The notes under the pieces were generated by a model. It was given only the letters and a program-made list of their open reading frames with translations, ran no database searches and was not told the origin of the DNA. This document shows, piece by piece, positions 7,595 to 16,623 of a DNA stretch of 64,000 bases; position 1 is the stretch's first letter, and each line of letters starts with the position of its first letter. The stretch comes from UMGS1889 sp900556055 (GTDB lineage: Bacteria > Bacillota > Clostridia > Oscillospirales > Ruminococcaceae). Made by a program: the position numbers and the translations under genes. Location of the stretch: contig CABQEV010000003.1 in NCBI GenBank assembly GCA_902463265.1, positions 134,313 through 198,312 on the forward strand, given 5' to 3'.

Positions 7595-10575
7595 TGATAT
7601 TCTGTCTGATGCCGCCCGTAAGGTCGTTTGCGCTGGATAAGGTCAGTGCTGTTGAATATACCGTAAATGCGGATAATTCTGTCAGCAAAGCAGATGTGAC
7701 CTTTTCGGCTGAAAAAATAGACGGATCATTTGATAATCTGAGCAGCGGCAATTATTATGTAAGCGGAAATGTTGTAATTTCCGGCAGAATAGAGGTATCG
7801 GGAGATGTAAACCTTATCCTGACTGACGGCTGTTCGCTTACAGCAAAGAAAGGTATCCATCTTAAAGAGGGAAATTCTCTCACGATATACGGTCAGACAA
7901 ACAGCACAGGCACTCTGACTGCGGAAATCTGTAATTATGTCCAAGCCGCAATAGGCGGAAATGACAAAGAAAATGCGGGAACTGTTCAAATACACGGCGG
8001 TAAAATTATAGCGCAGTATGATGCTGATTTGCTTAGAGTCTATGCCCCTTGTGGAGCGGCAATAGGCGGCGGAAATGAGGGAAACGGCGGAAATGTCACT
8101 GTTTTCGGCGGCACTGTTGATATTCAGCAGTGTGACACTGATACCGCGGGAATAGGCGGAGGATATAAAGGAAAAGGCGGTACAGTAAAAATATACGGCG
8201 GAGACATTACCGCAAGCAACGGCATAGGCGGAGGAAGGGACGGCGCTAACGGCGATCTTTACATTTACGGCGGAAATGTTAAAGCCACAGCGCAGCTTCA
8301 GGGAGATGTCAGCGGCGGTAAGGTAACTGTTGCGGGCGGAGAGTTTAACATTACCGTAACAGAGCAATGGAGCGAAACTGCGTTGGTTGCCGACAGCGTA
8401 ACGATAAGCGGAGGAAAGCTTACAGCTATCGGAAAAAATACGGGAATAAATTCCCCGTCCGTTACGATAAGCGGCGGAGAGCTTGAAGCATACGGAGAAA
8501 ACGGTGCTCTTTCCTCAGAGCCTGCATTGTCGTCCGCTTATGATCCTGCCATACTTTTTGGCAAGGAGCGTTATCATGGCGGCACTTCGGCATACGGAGA
8601 GAAATATTTTTACGTTGAAAAAGGCAGTGATCACAAAGTAACATTTGATTACGGAAGCGGAAGGACAGAGATCTATACTATCCCCGCAACAGGAAAGGTC
8701 AGCTGCCCTCCCCCTGAAAAATTGGTAGAAGCTTTTGTAATTTGGTATAGCGGTGATGAGCTTGCCGATTTCTCAAAGCTTTACACCGATAACGTGACAT
8801 TTACGGCTAAGTGGGAAAGTGTCACTGTAGTTGATTATATTAATGTTAATGGTGAGGACATTTGGACGGAGACAGCATATATCAAAGTACCGCCCCTGTC
8901 ATCTTCCGAATCGGATGTTTATTTGAATAGTGAGAGCAAAGACAATGGTTCTTATGGTATTTATGAAAATAAATTTGTATGTAATTATTATTATGTAAAA
9001 GGCGATGTTGTAATAAACGGCAATTTGTATATTCCGTCATGGGATGTGCATCTGATCATTACAGACGGAAGTTCACTTACGGTTAATGGACGTGTAGTAG
9101 CAGACGGAGATTTTTGTGTATACGGACAAAAAGGCGGAACAGGAAAGCTTACTATAAATGCTGACAGTGATGAACCTGCGATTAATTTTTTGAGATTAGC
9201 AGGCGGAAATGCTGAGATAACAAACTTGAAAGGTCCTGCCGTTTCCGGATATACCTATGTTTTGGGCGGCAGTCTTACAGCAGAGAGCAAGAATAGTCCC
9301 GCAATTCGGTATGATGGCGGTTGTCTGATTTTTAATCATGGCAAGCTTATTGCCAAAAGCGGCATGGGTAAGGCTATTGATTATCCCGAAGGAAAAATAG
9401 GATTCAGGAACAAAAATATTTATTACGACATATACACAAGCTCCTCCGCAAACGGCTCGGGAAAGACAAAGCTTGCGGATATTTCGCAGCTTTACACAGC
9501 ACTTGAAACCAGCGCATACGCCGAATTCAAGCCTATGTTCTGCAATCACAGCGCAAACACAAACACGACCTGCGAGGGCGCAGACTGCTCCGTTTGCGGT
9601 GAATATATAGCTCCTACAGGACATATCAAAGGCGATCCCGTAAGCGAAAACAGGACATTTGCAAGCTGCACCGAGGGCGGCTCTTATGATGAAGTTATTT
9701 ACTGCACAGCCTGCGGCAAGGAGATAAGCAGGGAAAACAAAACTATTGAACCTTCCGAGCATACAGCAGGCGATCCCGTTATCGAAAATGAAGCGGCTGA
9801 CGGAAGCTATGATGAGGTCATTTACTGTTCTGTCTGCAATACCGAGATGAGCAGAGAGAGAAAAACTTCCGAGCCTGCCGAACACGTTCATACCGAGGGT
9901 ATGGCTGAGGTTATCACAATGCCGACATTCACTTCTGCGGGTTCGAGGGTGTTCAGGTGTACGATTTGCGGTGAGATTCTCAGGACTGAAATTATCCCGC
10001 CGATAACAACTGTTTTTACAACAGCAACAACATCTTCAGACAATGCATCTCAGGTAATTTACACCGAATTTCCCAAGCTTAAATATTCTGTCGAGATAAC
10101 TGACGGAAAGGCGGTCATTTCTTGGAATGATATTGAAACTGCCGATAAATACGTGATCTATGCCGTAAGAAACGGCAAAACGACCGAACTTGGCAAGACG
10201 GATAAGACATCATTTGAAACAAAACATGCAAGCGGAACAGGCTATCTTGTGAGATACATGAAAAACGGTGTTCTGTCACCCAAATCGAAGTCGATAAGTG
10301 AGGATATCATCTCAAATAAGCCAATAGTTGCGGCTGTTTCGGGCAATGACAGCGTAAATCTTTCATGGCAGGATATGGGTGCTGAAAAGTACAATATCTA
10401 TAAATATGCTGACAAAAAGGCTGTCAAGATAGGTGAGGTAAAAGGAACATCTGTCAGGATAAAAGATCTCACTGCCGATACCGAGTATAAGTTTATCGTG
10501 ACTGCGGTAATTGACGGAGAAGAAACTGAAATGCTGGTCAGAGATATTGTGACGATCAGGACTGAAAAAATATAA
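7591..10575 (+). CDS. Large secreted protein: Gly-rich beta-helix carbohydrate-binding-like region, CxxC modules, two Fn3 domains
   Basis: 994 residues from the first in-frame start (GTG; ATG follows at once), but the true start is probably 7559 in another frame. Residues 1-17 are only the back half of a signal peptide. Residues about 120-300 hold repeating IGGG-x-G-x-GG-x-V-x-I-x-GG-x units typical of right-handed beta-helix carbohydrate-binding-domain proteins of clostridia, and residues 430-640 a second region of this kind. Residues 650-815 contain three modules with paired CxxC and a TGH/PAEH motif, common in Ruminococcus exoproteins. Residues 827-905 and 910-994 are fibronectin type III-like. 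I see no sortase, dockerin or SLH anchor. Role: extracellular, perhaps glycan or cell-surface binding; this is inferred. Confidence 0.75.
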   Translation: MMIFCLMPPVRSFALDKVSAVEYTVNADNSVSKADVTFSAEKIDGSFDNLSSGNYYVSGNVVISGRIEVSGDVNLILTDGCSLTAKKGIHLKEGNSLTIYGQTNSTGTLTAEICNYVQAAIGGNDKENAGTVQIHGGKIIAQYDADLLRVYAPCGAAIGGGNEGNGGNVTVFGGTVDIQQCDTDTAGIGGGYKGKGGTVKIYGGDITASNGIGGGRDGANGDLYIYGGNVKATAQLQGDVSGGKVTVAGGEFNITVTEQWSETALVADSVTISGGKLTAIGKNTGINSPSVTISGGELEAYGENGALSSEPALSSAYDPAILFGKERYHGGTSAYGEKYFYVEKGSDHKVTFDYGSGRTEIYTIPATGKVSCPPPEKLVEAFVIWYSGDELADFSKLYTDNVTFTAKWESVTVVDYINVNGEDIWTETAYIKVPPLSSSESDVYLNSESKDNGSYGIYENKFVCNYYYVKGDVVINGNLYIPSWDVHLIITDGSSLTVNGRVVADGDFCVYGQKGGTGKLTINADSDEPAINFLRLAGGNAEITNLKGPAVSGYTYVLGGSLTAESKNSPAIRYDGGCLIFNHGKLIAKSGMGKAIDYPEGKIGFRNKNIYYDIYTSSSANGSGKTKLADISQLYTALETSAYAEFKPMFCNHSANTNTTCEGADCSVCGEYIAPTGHIKGDPVSENRTFASCTEGGSYDEVIYCTACGKEISRENKTIEPSEHTAGDPVIENEAADGSYDEVIYCSVCNTEMSRERKTSEPAEHVHTEGMAEVITMPTFTSAGSRVFRCTICGEILRTEIIPPITTVFTTATTSSDNASQVIYTEFPKLKYSVEITDGKAVISWNDIETADKYVIYAVRNGKTTELGKTDKTSFETKHASGTGYLVRYMKNGVLSPKSKSISEDIISNKPIVAAVSGNDSVNLSWQDMGAEKYNIYKYADKKAVKIGEVKGTSVRIKDLTADTEYKFIVTAVIDGEETEMLVRDIVTIRTEKI

Positions 10576-10583
10576 GATAAGAG

Positions 10584-10613
10584 GCTGCTGCGGGAAACTG
10601 CGGCAGCTTTTTT
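10584..10613 (+). terminator. Terminator after the secreted protein gene
   Basis: 10-bp stem (10584-10593 with 10598-10607, two G-U pairs), GAAA tetraloop, then six Ts. Confidence 0.9.
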
Positions 10614-10641
10614 CAATGCTGTGAAAATTCATGGAAATCGC

Positions 10642-10670
10642 TTGAAATCGGCATATTGATATGATATAAT
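10642..10670 (+). promoter_or_regulatory. tgt promoter
   Basis: TTGAAA (10642-10647), 17 bp, TATAAT (10665-10670). The leader of about 30 nt is too short for a preQ1 riboswitch. Confidence 0.8.
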
Positions 10671-10706
10671 AATATAATATGCATTTCGGACGAAAGGATT
10701 GTTGGT

Positions 10707-11837
10707 ATGTACACACTTATAAAACAGGAAGGCAAGGCGAGACGCGGAAAATTCGAAACGGTTCACGGAACGTTCCAGACACCGTGCTTTATGAATGTCG
10801 GCACAGCTGCGGCTATCAAGGGCGGCATTTCTTCGATAGATCTCGTTGACCTTAAATGCCAGGTCGAGCTTTGCAACACTTATCATCTGCACGTACGTCC
10901 GTCGGACAAGGTGATAAAAGAGATGGGCGGTCTGCACAAATTCATGAACTGGCACAAGCCTATCCTTACGGACAGCGGCGGATTTCAGGTGTTTTCGCTG
11001 GCAAAGCTCCGTAAAATAAAGGAAGAGGGAGTTTATTTCAACTCTCACGTTGACGGCAGACGCATTTTCATGGGACCCGAGGAAAGCATGCAGATACAGT
11101 CAAATCTCGGTTCGACCATTGCAATGGCATTTGATGAATGTGTTGAAAATCCCGCTAAATATGATTATGCAAAAAAATCCTGCGAACGTACGGTTAGATG
11201 GCTCGAAAGATGCAAGGCTGAGATGGAAAGGCTGAATTCACTGCCTGATACCATCAACAAGCATCAGCTGCTTTTCGGCATCAATCAGGGCTGTACATAT
11301 GAGGATCTGCGTGTGCATCACATGGAGGAGATAGCAAAGCTGGATATGGACGGCTATGCTATCGGCGGTCTTGCTGTCGGCGAGCCTACTGATGTAATGT
11401 ACCGCATAATCGACGTTGTTGAGCCGGTCATGCCTGAGAATAAAATACGCTATCTTATGGGTGTTGGCACTCCGTCAAACATAATCGAAGGCGTTGCAAG
11501 GGGCGTTGACCTTTTTGACTGCGTAATGCCCAGCAGAAATGCACGCCATGCTACGATATTTACATGGAACGGCATAATGCACGCTACAAACAAATGCTAC
11601 GAAACGGATCCCGGACCGCTTGACGAGGAATGTGACTGCCCGACCTGCCGCAATTTCTCACGTGCATATATCCGCCATCTTTTCAAGGCAAATGAGCAGC
11701 TTGCGGGAAGGCTTGCTGTTATGCATAATCTGTATTTTTACAACACGCTTATGGAGAGAATAAGAGATGCTCTCGATGAAGGAAAATTTGCGGAATTCCG
11801 TGCGGAATATTCTGAAAAACTGTCGCAGAGGCTTTGA
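10707..11837 (+). CDS. tgt: tRNA-guanine transglycosylase
   Basis: Exchanges guanine-34 of GUN-anticodon tRNAs for preQ1 in queuosine synthesis; cytosolic. 376 residues, normal for bacterial Tgt. DSGGFQVFSLAKLRKI holds the active-site Asp, GGLAVGEP the substrate loop, FDCVMPSRNARHA the nucleophilic Asp, and the zinc site is CDCPTC plus a distant Cys/His (RLAVMHN). GAAAGGA precedes the ATG by 7 nt. A second queuosine gene, queH, is in the window, whereas queA and the preQ1-synthesis genes are not. Confidence 0.97.
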   Translation: MYTLIKQEGKARRGKFETVHGTFQTPCFMNVGTAAAIKGGISSIDLVDLKCQVELCNTYHLHVRPSDKVIKEMGGLHKFMNWHKPILTDSGGFQVFSLAKLRKIKEEGVYFNSHVDGRRIFMGPEESMQIQSNLGSTIAMAFDECVENPAKYDYAKKSCERTVRWLERCKAEMERLNSLPDTINKHQLLFGINQGCTYEDLRVHHMEEIAKLDMDGYAIGGLAVGEPTDVMYRIIDVVEPVMPENKIRYLMGVGTPSNIIEGVARGVDLFDCVMPSRNARHATIFTWNGIMHATNKCYETDPGPLDEECDCPTCRNFSRAYIRHLFKANEQLAGRLAVMHNLYFYNTLMERIRDALDEGKFAEFRAEYSEKLSQRL

Positions 11838-11977
11838 ATAAATGTGGAAGCGTATGCAATCGTCTGTTTATAAGTCATTAAATATTTAAAATTACATGCG
11901 GTATAATTCACAGGCACATGGTATAATGATGTGTAATACAGCGTGCTGTATTGAAATAAAAAATGGAGCTGTTTGAA

Positions 11978-12634
11978 ATGAAAAAGCTGATTATTTTTGA
12001 TCTGGACGGAACGCTTGTGAACTCTGTCGATGATCTTGCGGACGCTGCAAATGCGGCGCTTGAAGAGAACGGTTTTCCCCGCAGAACTACGGACGAAATA
12101 AGACGCTTTGTGGGTAACGGAGTCGGCGTTCTGATAAAGCTTGCCGTCCCCGAGGGTGAATATAATGACGAAACTGCGGTTAAAATGAGAAAGAGCTTCG
12201 ATGTTTATTACCGCGGACATTTTTCGGTAAAAACAAGGCCGTATGACGGTATCCCAGAGCTTATAAGTGAGCTGAAAAAGAAGGGGATACTGCTTGCAGT
12301 AGCTTCCAACAAGCCCGATGAGTTTACAAAGCTGATAGTTAAGACTTTCTTCGGGGATATGTTTGATGCTGTTCAGGGACAAACTGATGAGATACCCAGA
12401 AAACCCGATGCCGCAGTAGTGCGCAAAATACTTGCAGATCTTGGCGTAACTGCCGAAGAGACTGTATTTGCGGGGGATTCCGATGTCGATATACTTACGG
12501 CTAAGAATTCCGGCACGCTGTCAGTCGGATGCAGCTGGGGATTCAGACCGAGAAAGCTCCTTGAGGATACGGGTGCAGAGTATATTGCGGATAAACCGAG
12601 TGATATACTGAATATGGAATTTATTTCCAAGTGA
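11978..12634 (+). CDS. HAD-family phosphatase, phosphoglycolate phosphatase-like
   Basis: 218 residues. HAD motif I FDLDGTLVNS (nucleophile Asp), motif II VASNKP, motif III Lys in PRKPDAAVV, motif IV FAGDSDVDI are all intact, with a C1-type helical cap at about residues 15-80. It removes phosphate from small phosphorylated metabolites; phosphoglycolate is the usual family assignment (Gph), but specificity cannot be read. The ATG chosen has GGAG 9 nt upstream; an ATG five codons earlier overlaps that site. It lies between tgt and an acyl-CoA synthetase with its own spacing. Confidence 0.88.
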   Translation: MKKLIIFDLDGTLVNSVDDLADAANAALEENGFPRRTTDEIRRFVGNGVGVLIKLAVPEGEYNDETAVKMRKSFDVYYRGHFSVKTRPYDGIPELISELKKKGILLAVASNKPDEFTKLIVKTFFGDMFDAVQGQTDEIPRKPDAAVVRKILADLGVTAEETVFAGDSDVDILTAKNSGTLSVGCSWGFRPRKLLEDTGAEYIADKPSDILNMEFISK

Positions 12635-12718
12635 GTCAAACCTGCCGTGTTATGTGTGCCGGATTTTTTCGGCATACATATGGGGAGAAAAACGGCTGTA
12701 TGAAAGGATATTTTTATT

Positions 12719-14377
12719 ATGGTAGGAATTCATGAGAAGTATGTGACGGAAAAATACAATGCAGACGGCGAACTGACCGAATTAAAGATCAACTGTCCCG
12801 ACAATTATAATTTTGCTTACGATGTCATTGATGAGCTTGGACGCCGCTCTCCCGATAAGAAGGCTATAATCTGGATCGGAGAGGACGGAACAGAGAAGAT
12901 CTTCACATATGCCGATCTCATGAGAGAATCAAACCGTGCAGCCAATATGTTCATTGCAAACGGTGTTAAAAAGGGCGACAAGGTGATATGCATCCTGAAG
13001 CGTCACTATCAGTTCTGGATAATCACAATGGCACTCTGCAAGATAGGTGCTGTTCTTATCCCCGCAACAAATCAGCTGAAGAAAAAGGATTATATCTACC
13101 GCTTCAAGGCTGCTGATGTTGATTATATTGTTGCAACAGCTGACGGAGATGTTGCTGAAAATGTTGAGGCTGCACTCACAGAATACGATCTCCCAGGAAA
13201 GAAGTTTATCGTTCACGGAAACAGGGAAGGCTGGCTGAATTTTGACGATGAGTGCGCAAAGTACGGCGATTCCTTTGAGAGGATCGAGGGCAGCGCATAC
13301 GATGATATGCTCCTCTACTTTACTTCCGGAACAACAGCATACCCTAAGATGGTAGTTCATAATCAGACATATACTCTTGCGCATATAATCACCGCAAAGC
13401 ACTGGCATCATATCGACGACCACAGCCTGCACCTGACCGTTTCCGAGACAGGCTGGGGCAAGTGCATGTGGGGCAAGATGTACGGTCAGTTCCTGATGGA
13501 AGCATGCATTTTTATCTACGATTTCGACCGCTTCAATGCGCATGACCTGCTCGTAAAGATGGAAACTTACAAGGTAAATTCCTTCTGCGCACCCCCGACT
13601 ATCTATCGTTTCCTTGTTAAGGAAGGTATTGAAAATTACGATTTCTCGTCTCTCGAATATGCGACAACAGCAGGCGAGGCTCTGAACTTTGAGGTATATA
13701 AGAGATTCCTTGATTATACGGGACTCAAGCTGATGGAAGGCTTCGGTCAGACAGAGACTGTTCTCCTCGTTGCAAATCTTTTCGGCGCAAAGACAAAGCC
13801 CGGTTCTATGGGCCGTCCTGTTCCGCTGTTCGATATTGAGCTTATCAATGAGGACGGCAAGCCCTGTGAGGTCGGTGAGCCCGGTGAGATCTGCATAAAG
13901 ATGAACGGAACTCATCCTATCGGCGTGTTCGACAGATATTACAAGGACGAGGCTGCAACAGCAACAGCATTCAGAAACGGCTATTATCATACCTGCGATA
14001 CCGCATATAAGGACGAGGACGGTTTCTTCTGGTATGTGGGACGTACAGATGACGTTATCAAGTCTTCGGGATACAGAATAAGCCCGTTTGAGATAGAAAG
14101 CGTTCTCATGGAACATCCTGCGGTAAGAGAATGTGCCGTAACAGGCGTTCATGATGAGATCAGAGGAATTGTGGTAAAGGCAACGATCATTCTGACATCG
14201 GAATACAGCGACAAGGGCGATGACGCACTTAAAAAGGACATTCAGACCTACGTAAAAAACAACACCGCACCTTATAAATATCCGAGAGTTATCGAATTCG
14301 TTGACGAACTGCCTAAGACGATAAGCGGCAAGATCAGACGAGTTGAGATCCGTCAGAAGGATAATGAAAACAAATAA
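12719..14377 (+). CDS. AMP-forming acyl-CoA synthetase (acetyl/medium-chain type)
   Basis: Activates a carboxylic acid to its acyl-CoA with ATP; cytosolic, ANL superfamily, 552 residues. The phosphate loop is YFTSGTTAYPKMV, followed by YATTAGEAL, EGFGQTETVL, the adenylate motif YHTCDTAYKDEDGF and hinge GRTDDVIKSSGYRISPFEIE. The catalytic Lys lies in PKTISGKIRR close to the C-terminus. The TSGTTAYPK variant and about 550-residue length resemble medium-chain acyl-CoA synthetases (MACS) more than 650-residue Acs. AAGGA is 10 nt before the ATG. It ends before a strong terminator. Confidence 0.9.
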   Translation: MVGIHEKYVTEKYNADGELTELKINCPDNYNFAYDVIDELGRRSPDKKAIIWIGEDGTEKIFTYADLMRESNRAANMFIANGVKKGDKVICILKRHYQFWIITMALCKIGAVLIPATNQLKKKDYIYRFKAADVDYIVATADGDVAENVEAALTEYDLPGKKFIVHGNREGWLNFDDECAKYGDSFERIEGSAYDDMLLYFTSGTTAYPKMVVHNQTYTLAHIITAKHWHHIDDHSLHLTVSETGWGKCMWGKMYGQFLMEACIFIYDFDRFNAHDLLVKMETYKVNSFCAPPTIYRFLVKEGIENYDFSSLEYATTAGEALNFEVYKRFLDYTGLKLMEGFGQTETVLLVANLFGAKTKPGSMGRPVPLFDIELINEDGKPCEVGEPGEICIKMNGTHPIGVFDRYYKDEAATATAFRNGYYHTCDTAYKDEDGFFWYVGRTDDVIKSSGYRISPFEIESVLMEHPAVRECAVTGVHDEIRGIVVKATIILTSEYSDKGDDALKKDIQTYVKNNTAPYKYPRVIEFVDELPKTISGKIRRVEIRQKDNENK

Positions 14378-14399
14378 TTTCTTTTGAGGACATCATTTC

Positions 14400-14434
14400 A
14401 TGCCGCCGATTTTAACTGATCGGCGGCATTTTTT
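14400..14434 (+). terminator. Terminator after the acyl-CoA synthetase
   Basis: 11-bp perfect GC-rich stem (14400-14410 with 14419-14429), 8-nt loop, six Ts. Its T-run ends directly at the ribosome binding site of the next gene. Confidence 0.92.
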
Positions 14435-14445
14435 GGGGTGATAAT

Positions 14446-14949
14446 TTGAAAAAAGCGTCAAGGGTGATGTTTTACGGCTTCGAGTTTCTCTGCCTCGGTT
14501 TTATCGGCTGGCTTTATGAGATAATCGTAACGCTGATACTTCACGGCAGATATGAGGACAGGGGAATGCTTGATATCCCCGTTTGCCCGATCTACGGCTT
14601 TTGCGGATTTGTGCTGCTGTTTATGTTTCGAAAGGTGAAAAATCCGTTTTACATATTCTTTGGTGCGGCGGCTGCGGTCACGGTGATCGAATATGCGGCA
14701 TCGTATGTGCTGGAAACGTGGTTTCATCTCTATCTTTGGGATTATTATGAGTGGGTGCTGAACCTGAACGGCAGAGTTTCTCTGATAAGCAGCATGATAT
14801 TCGGCGGACTGGCATTGCTGCTGATAAAGGTGCTTCACCCGCTTTCCGATAAGATATGTGAGAAACTTCCGAATTGGGCATCATTTGCGGCAGGATTTTG
14901 TTCGGTGCTGCTGATAGTCGGCGATCTTGCGGCTGTTATAATGAGATAG
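14446..14949 (+). CDS. CmpB-like integral membrane protein (putative ABC-transporter type IV, PF06541-like)
   Basis: 167 residues, about five membrane segments. Family features visible: FIGWLYEIIV near the N-terminus, DIPVCPIYGF, VIEYAASYVLE and WDYYEWVLNLNGRVSL. The family is widespread in Firmicutes, and its transport role is not established. TTG start: GGGGTG lies 6 nt upstream, while the next in-frame ATG (14467) directly abuts its only possible ribosome site. It is the first gene of a tight three-gene cluster. Confidence 0.82.
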   Translation: MKKASRVMFYGFEFLCLGFIGWLYEIIVTLILHGRYEDRGMLDIPVCPIYGFCGFVLLFMFRKVKNPFYIFFGAAAAVTVIEYAASYVLETWFHLYLWDYYEWVLNLNGRVSLISSMIFGGLALLLIKVLHPLSDKICEKLPNWASFAAGFCSVLLIVGDLAAVIMR

Positions 14950-14959
14950 GGGTGGGAAT

Positions 14960-16213
14960 ATGGACTTAAAAAAGGATATTTCAGTCAGGGAGATAATAAG
15001 CAGGATATGTTTTGCGGACAGAAAAAAGCTGCTGATATTTCTGTATATCGGTTCGCTGATAGTAAATCTGCTTTATTTCGCATACAGCAAAGAGCCGTGG
15101 CTTATGGGAAATCCCGGCGAGGATTTTGATTCATATTTTTTTATCAATGCAGGAAAAATGCTGTTTTCTGATTTTGCGGGATTTGCGGATAAGTACGGAA
15201 GCATGCCTTATTACTGGATATATTTTGTCTTTATGGGACTTTATCTGAAGATATTCGGAGAGAACTTCACGGGACTTGTCATAATCCAGGGGATCATATA
15301 CGCTGCATCAGTGCCGATTCTGTATCTTGCGGCAGAAAAGGTCACGAAGGACAGAAGGATACATTTCCTTGCATCTATGCTGTATATGTTCTGTTTTTCA
15401 ACAGTCAGATGGACTACACTTGTCGGCAGTGATTTCCTTGGGGCAGCGTTCATGCCTGTCTGCCTGTATTTTCTGTTTTCATATCTCAATGATGATAATA
15501 AAAAGAAGGATCTTATCAAGCTGCTGATCTCACTTGTGCTGTATTTTCTGATGAGAACAAATGCGATCGTGTTTATCATATGCGCACTTATCGCTGTAAT
15601 ATGGAGCATGGGAAAAAAGGCGAGGATAATTTTCGGATCGGCTGCGGGCGTTGTAGTTGCCGCTGTCGGTGCGCTGCTTCTTATTCCGGAAAGTGAAGTT
15701 ATCCATTCGGTAAGGGATAATCTCTGGTATTTTGATATGCTGTATCAAAACGGTGCGATAGTTAAAAATCTTTATACATATATATATGCCGCTGATGCTG
15801 AATACGGAACATTTCCGTTTTACTGGGCATGTGCAGGAGTGGTATTCTACCGATTTTTCTATTATTGGACAGCAATAGATGTAGGAGTGAACAACGGCAG
15901 ATTTTACCCGAGAACCACATATGCGATAACGCATTATCTTCCGAATTTATATGTATTTTCGTCAATGTTCCTCGGAATGATAATCTGCAAATCACGCAAG
16001 GACAGGGAAGCCAAGAACATCGGACTTATTTCGCGGATAATCTGGTGCTGCTGCATAGTTCAGATATTGTGCGAAATAAATCAGAACTGGCGTTACCGTG
16101 ACATTATAATGCCGATGTGCTTTATTGTCTGCGCATACGGAACGATCAGATTTTATGATATGCTCAAAAAGCAGGACAAAACGGAGGATGAAACATGTTC
16201 TATGAACAGCTGA
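14960..16213 (+). CDS. Multi-spanning GT-C-like membrane protein (PMT/GT39-like glycosyltransferase candidate)
   Basis: 417 residues with about ten hydrophobic segments and an early luminal/extracellular acidic loop containing GEDFDSYFF, similar in placement to the acidic catalytic loop of GT-C glycosyltransferases that use polyprenyl-phosphate sugars. Those features are consistent with, but do not prove, a lipid-linked sugar transferase. The start is 10 nt after the CmpB-like gene and the last 19 nt overlap the XRE regulator gene, so the three genes should be co-transcribed. Confidence 0.65.
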   Translation: MDLKKDISVREIISRICFADRKKLLIFLYIGSLIVNLLYFAYSKEPWLMGNPGEDFDSYFFINAGKMLFSDFAGFADKYGSMPYYWIYFVFMGLYLKIFGENFTGLVIIQGIIYAASVPILYLAAEKVTKDRRIHFLASMLYMFCFSTVRWTTLVGSDFLGAAFMPVCLYFLFSYLNDDNKKKDLIKLLISLVLYFLMRTNAIVFIICALIAVIWSMGKKARIIFGSAAGVVVAAVGALLLIPESEVIHSVRDNLWYFDMLYQNGAIVKNLYTYIYAADAEYGTFPFYWACAGVVFYRFFYYWTAIDVGVNNGRFYPRTTYAITHYLPNLYVFSSMFLGMIICKSRKDREAKNIGLISRIIWCCCIVQILCEINQNWRYRDIIMPMCFIVCAYGTIRFYDMLKKQDKTEDETCSMNS

Positions 16214-16578
16214 TAAAGCTTTGCAGCAAAAACAATATAAATCCGTATTTTCTGATGCGTCAGCTCGGTGTGAATACCGATTGTCTGCGCAGGTGGGAAA
16301 AGGGCGGTGCGGTAAGCTCCGAGGTGCTTGTTCAGCTGTCGGATTTTTTCGGCGTGACGGTCGATTATCTGCTTTTCGGGAACCGCTCGGACAGCTCGCT
16401 TACTTTGGATAAATATGAGCGTGAGGCGGTTCTGAAGTTCCGCCTTCTTCAGCCTGAGGACAGGGGACGTATCCTTGAAAGAATGGAAGTCATGTACGAG
16501 GAATACAGGGCGAAGGACAGAAACACACAGACGCATCTTGCTTCGGGAAAGGCTACCGATATTGAATATTACGATTAA
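16195..16578 (+). CDS. XRE-family helix-turn-helix regulator
   Basis: 127 residues. Residues about 6-62 form an HTH_3 fold: a helix, NTDCLRRWEKGGAVSSEVLV with the recognition helix, then SDFFGVTVDYLLFG, a hallmark of phage-repressor-like regulators. The C-terminal part is a charged helix (LQPEDRGRILERMEVMYEEY). GGAGG is 7 nt upstream of the ATG inside the preceding gene. It may regulate its own cluster, but no operator was identified. Confidence 0.88.
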   Translation: MFYEQLIKLCSKNNINPYFLMRQLGVNTDCLRRWEKGGAVSSEVLVQLSDFFGVTVDYLLFGNRSDSSLTLDKYEREAVLKFRLLQPEDRGRILERMEVMYEEYRAKDRNTQTHLASGKATDIEYYD

Positions 16579-16582
16579 AAAA

Positions 16583-16610
16583 GGGACCGGTACTTTAGCG
16601 TATCGGTCCC
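16583..16610. terminator. Convergent terminator between the XRE gene and pyrB
   Basis: 11-bp stem (16583-16593 with 16600-16610, one G-U), 6-nt loop. The A6 tract on its left makes a T6 tract on the minus strand, so it serves pyrB best and perhaps both genes. Confidence 0.85.
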
Positions 16611-16623
16611 GATGTTTTTAGTA

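Noticed and set aside
7951..8300. Regular GGCGGA-rich repeats suggestive of a repeat array or CRISPR
   Set aside because: They are codon-level repeats of the Gly-rich beta-helix units in a long open frame; repeat lengths vary and there are no unique spacers.
10629..10706. preQ1 riboswitch before tgt
   Set aside because: The promoter leaves only about 30 nt of leader, with no CCC-loop/A-rich pseudoknot pattern.
11881..11930. Promoter for the HAD phosphatase gene
   Set aside because: Two TATAAT hexamers occur, but neither has a recognisable -35 at 16-18 bp; kept out as too weak.
12929..14152. A 407-codon minus-strand frame opposite the acyl-CoA synthetase
   Set aside because: It is the mirror of a strongly supported gene; the residue pattern is Cys/Leu/Ile-rich shadow sequence with no family motifs.
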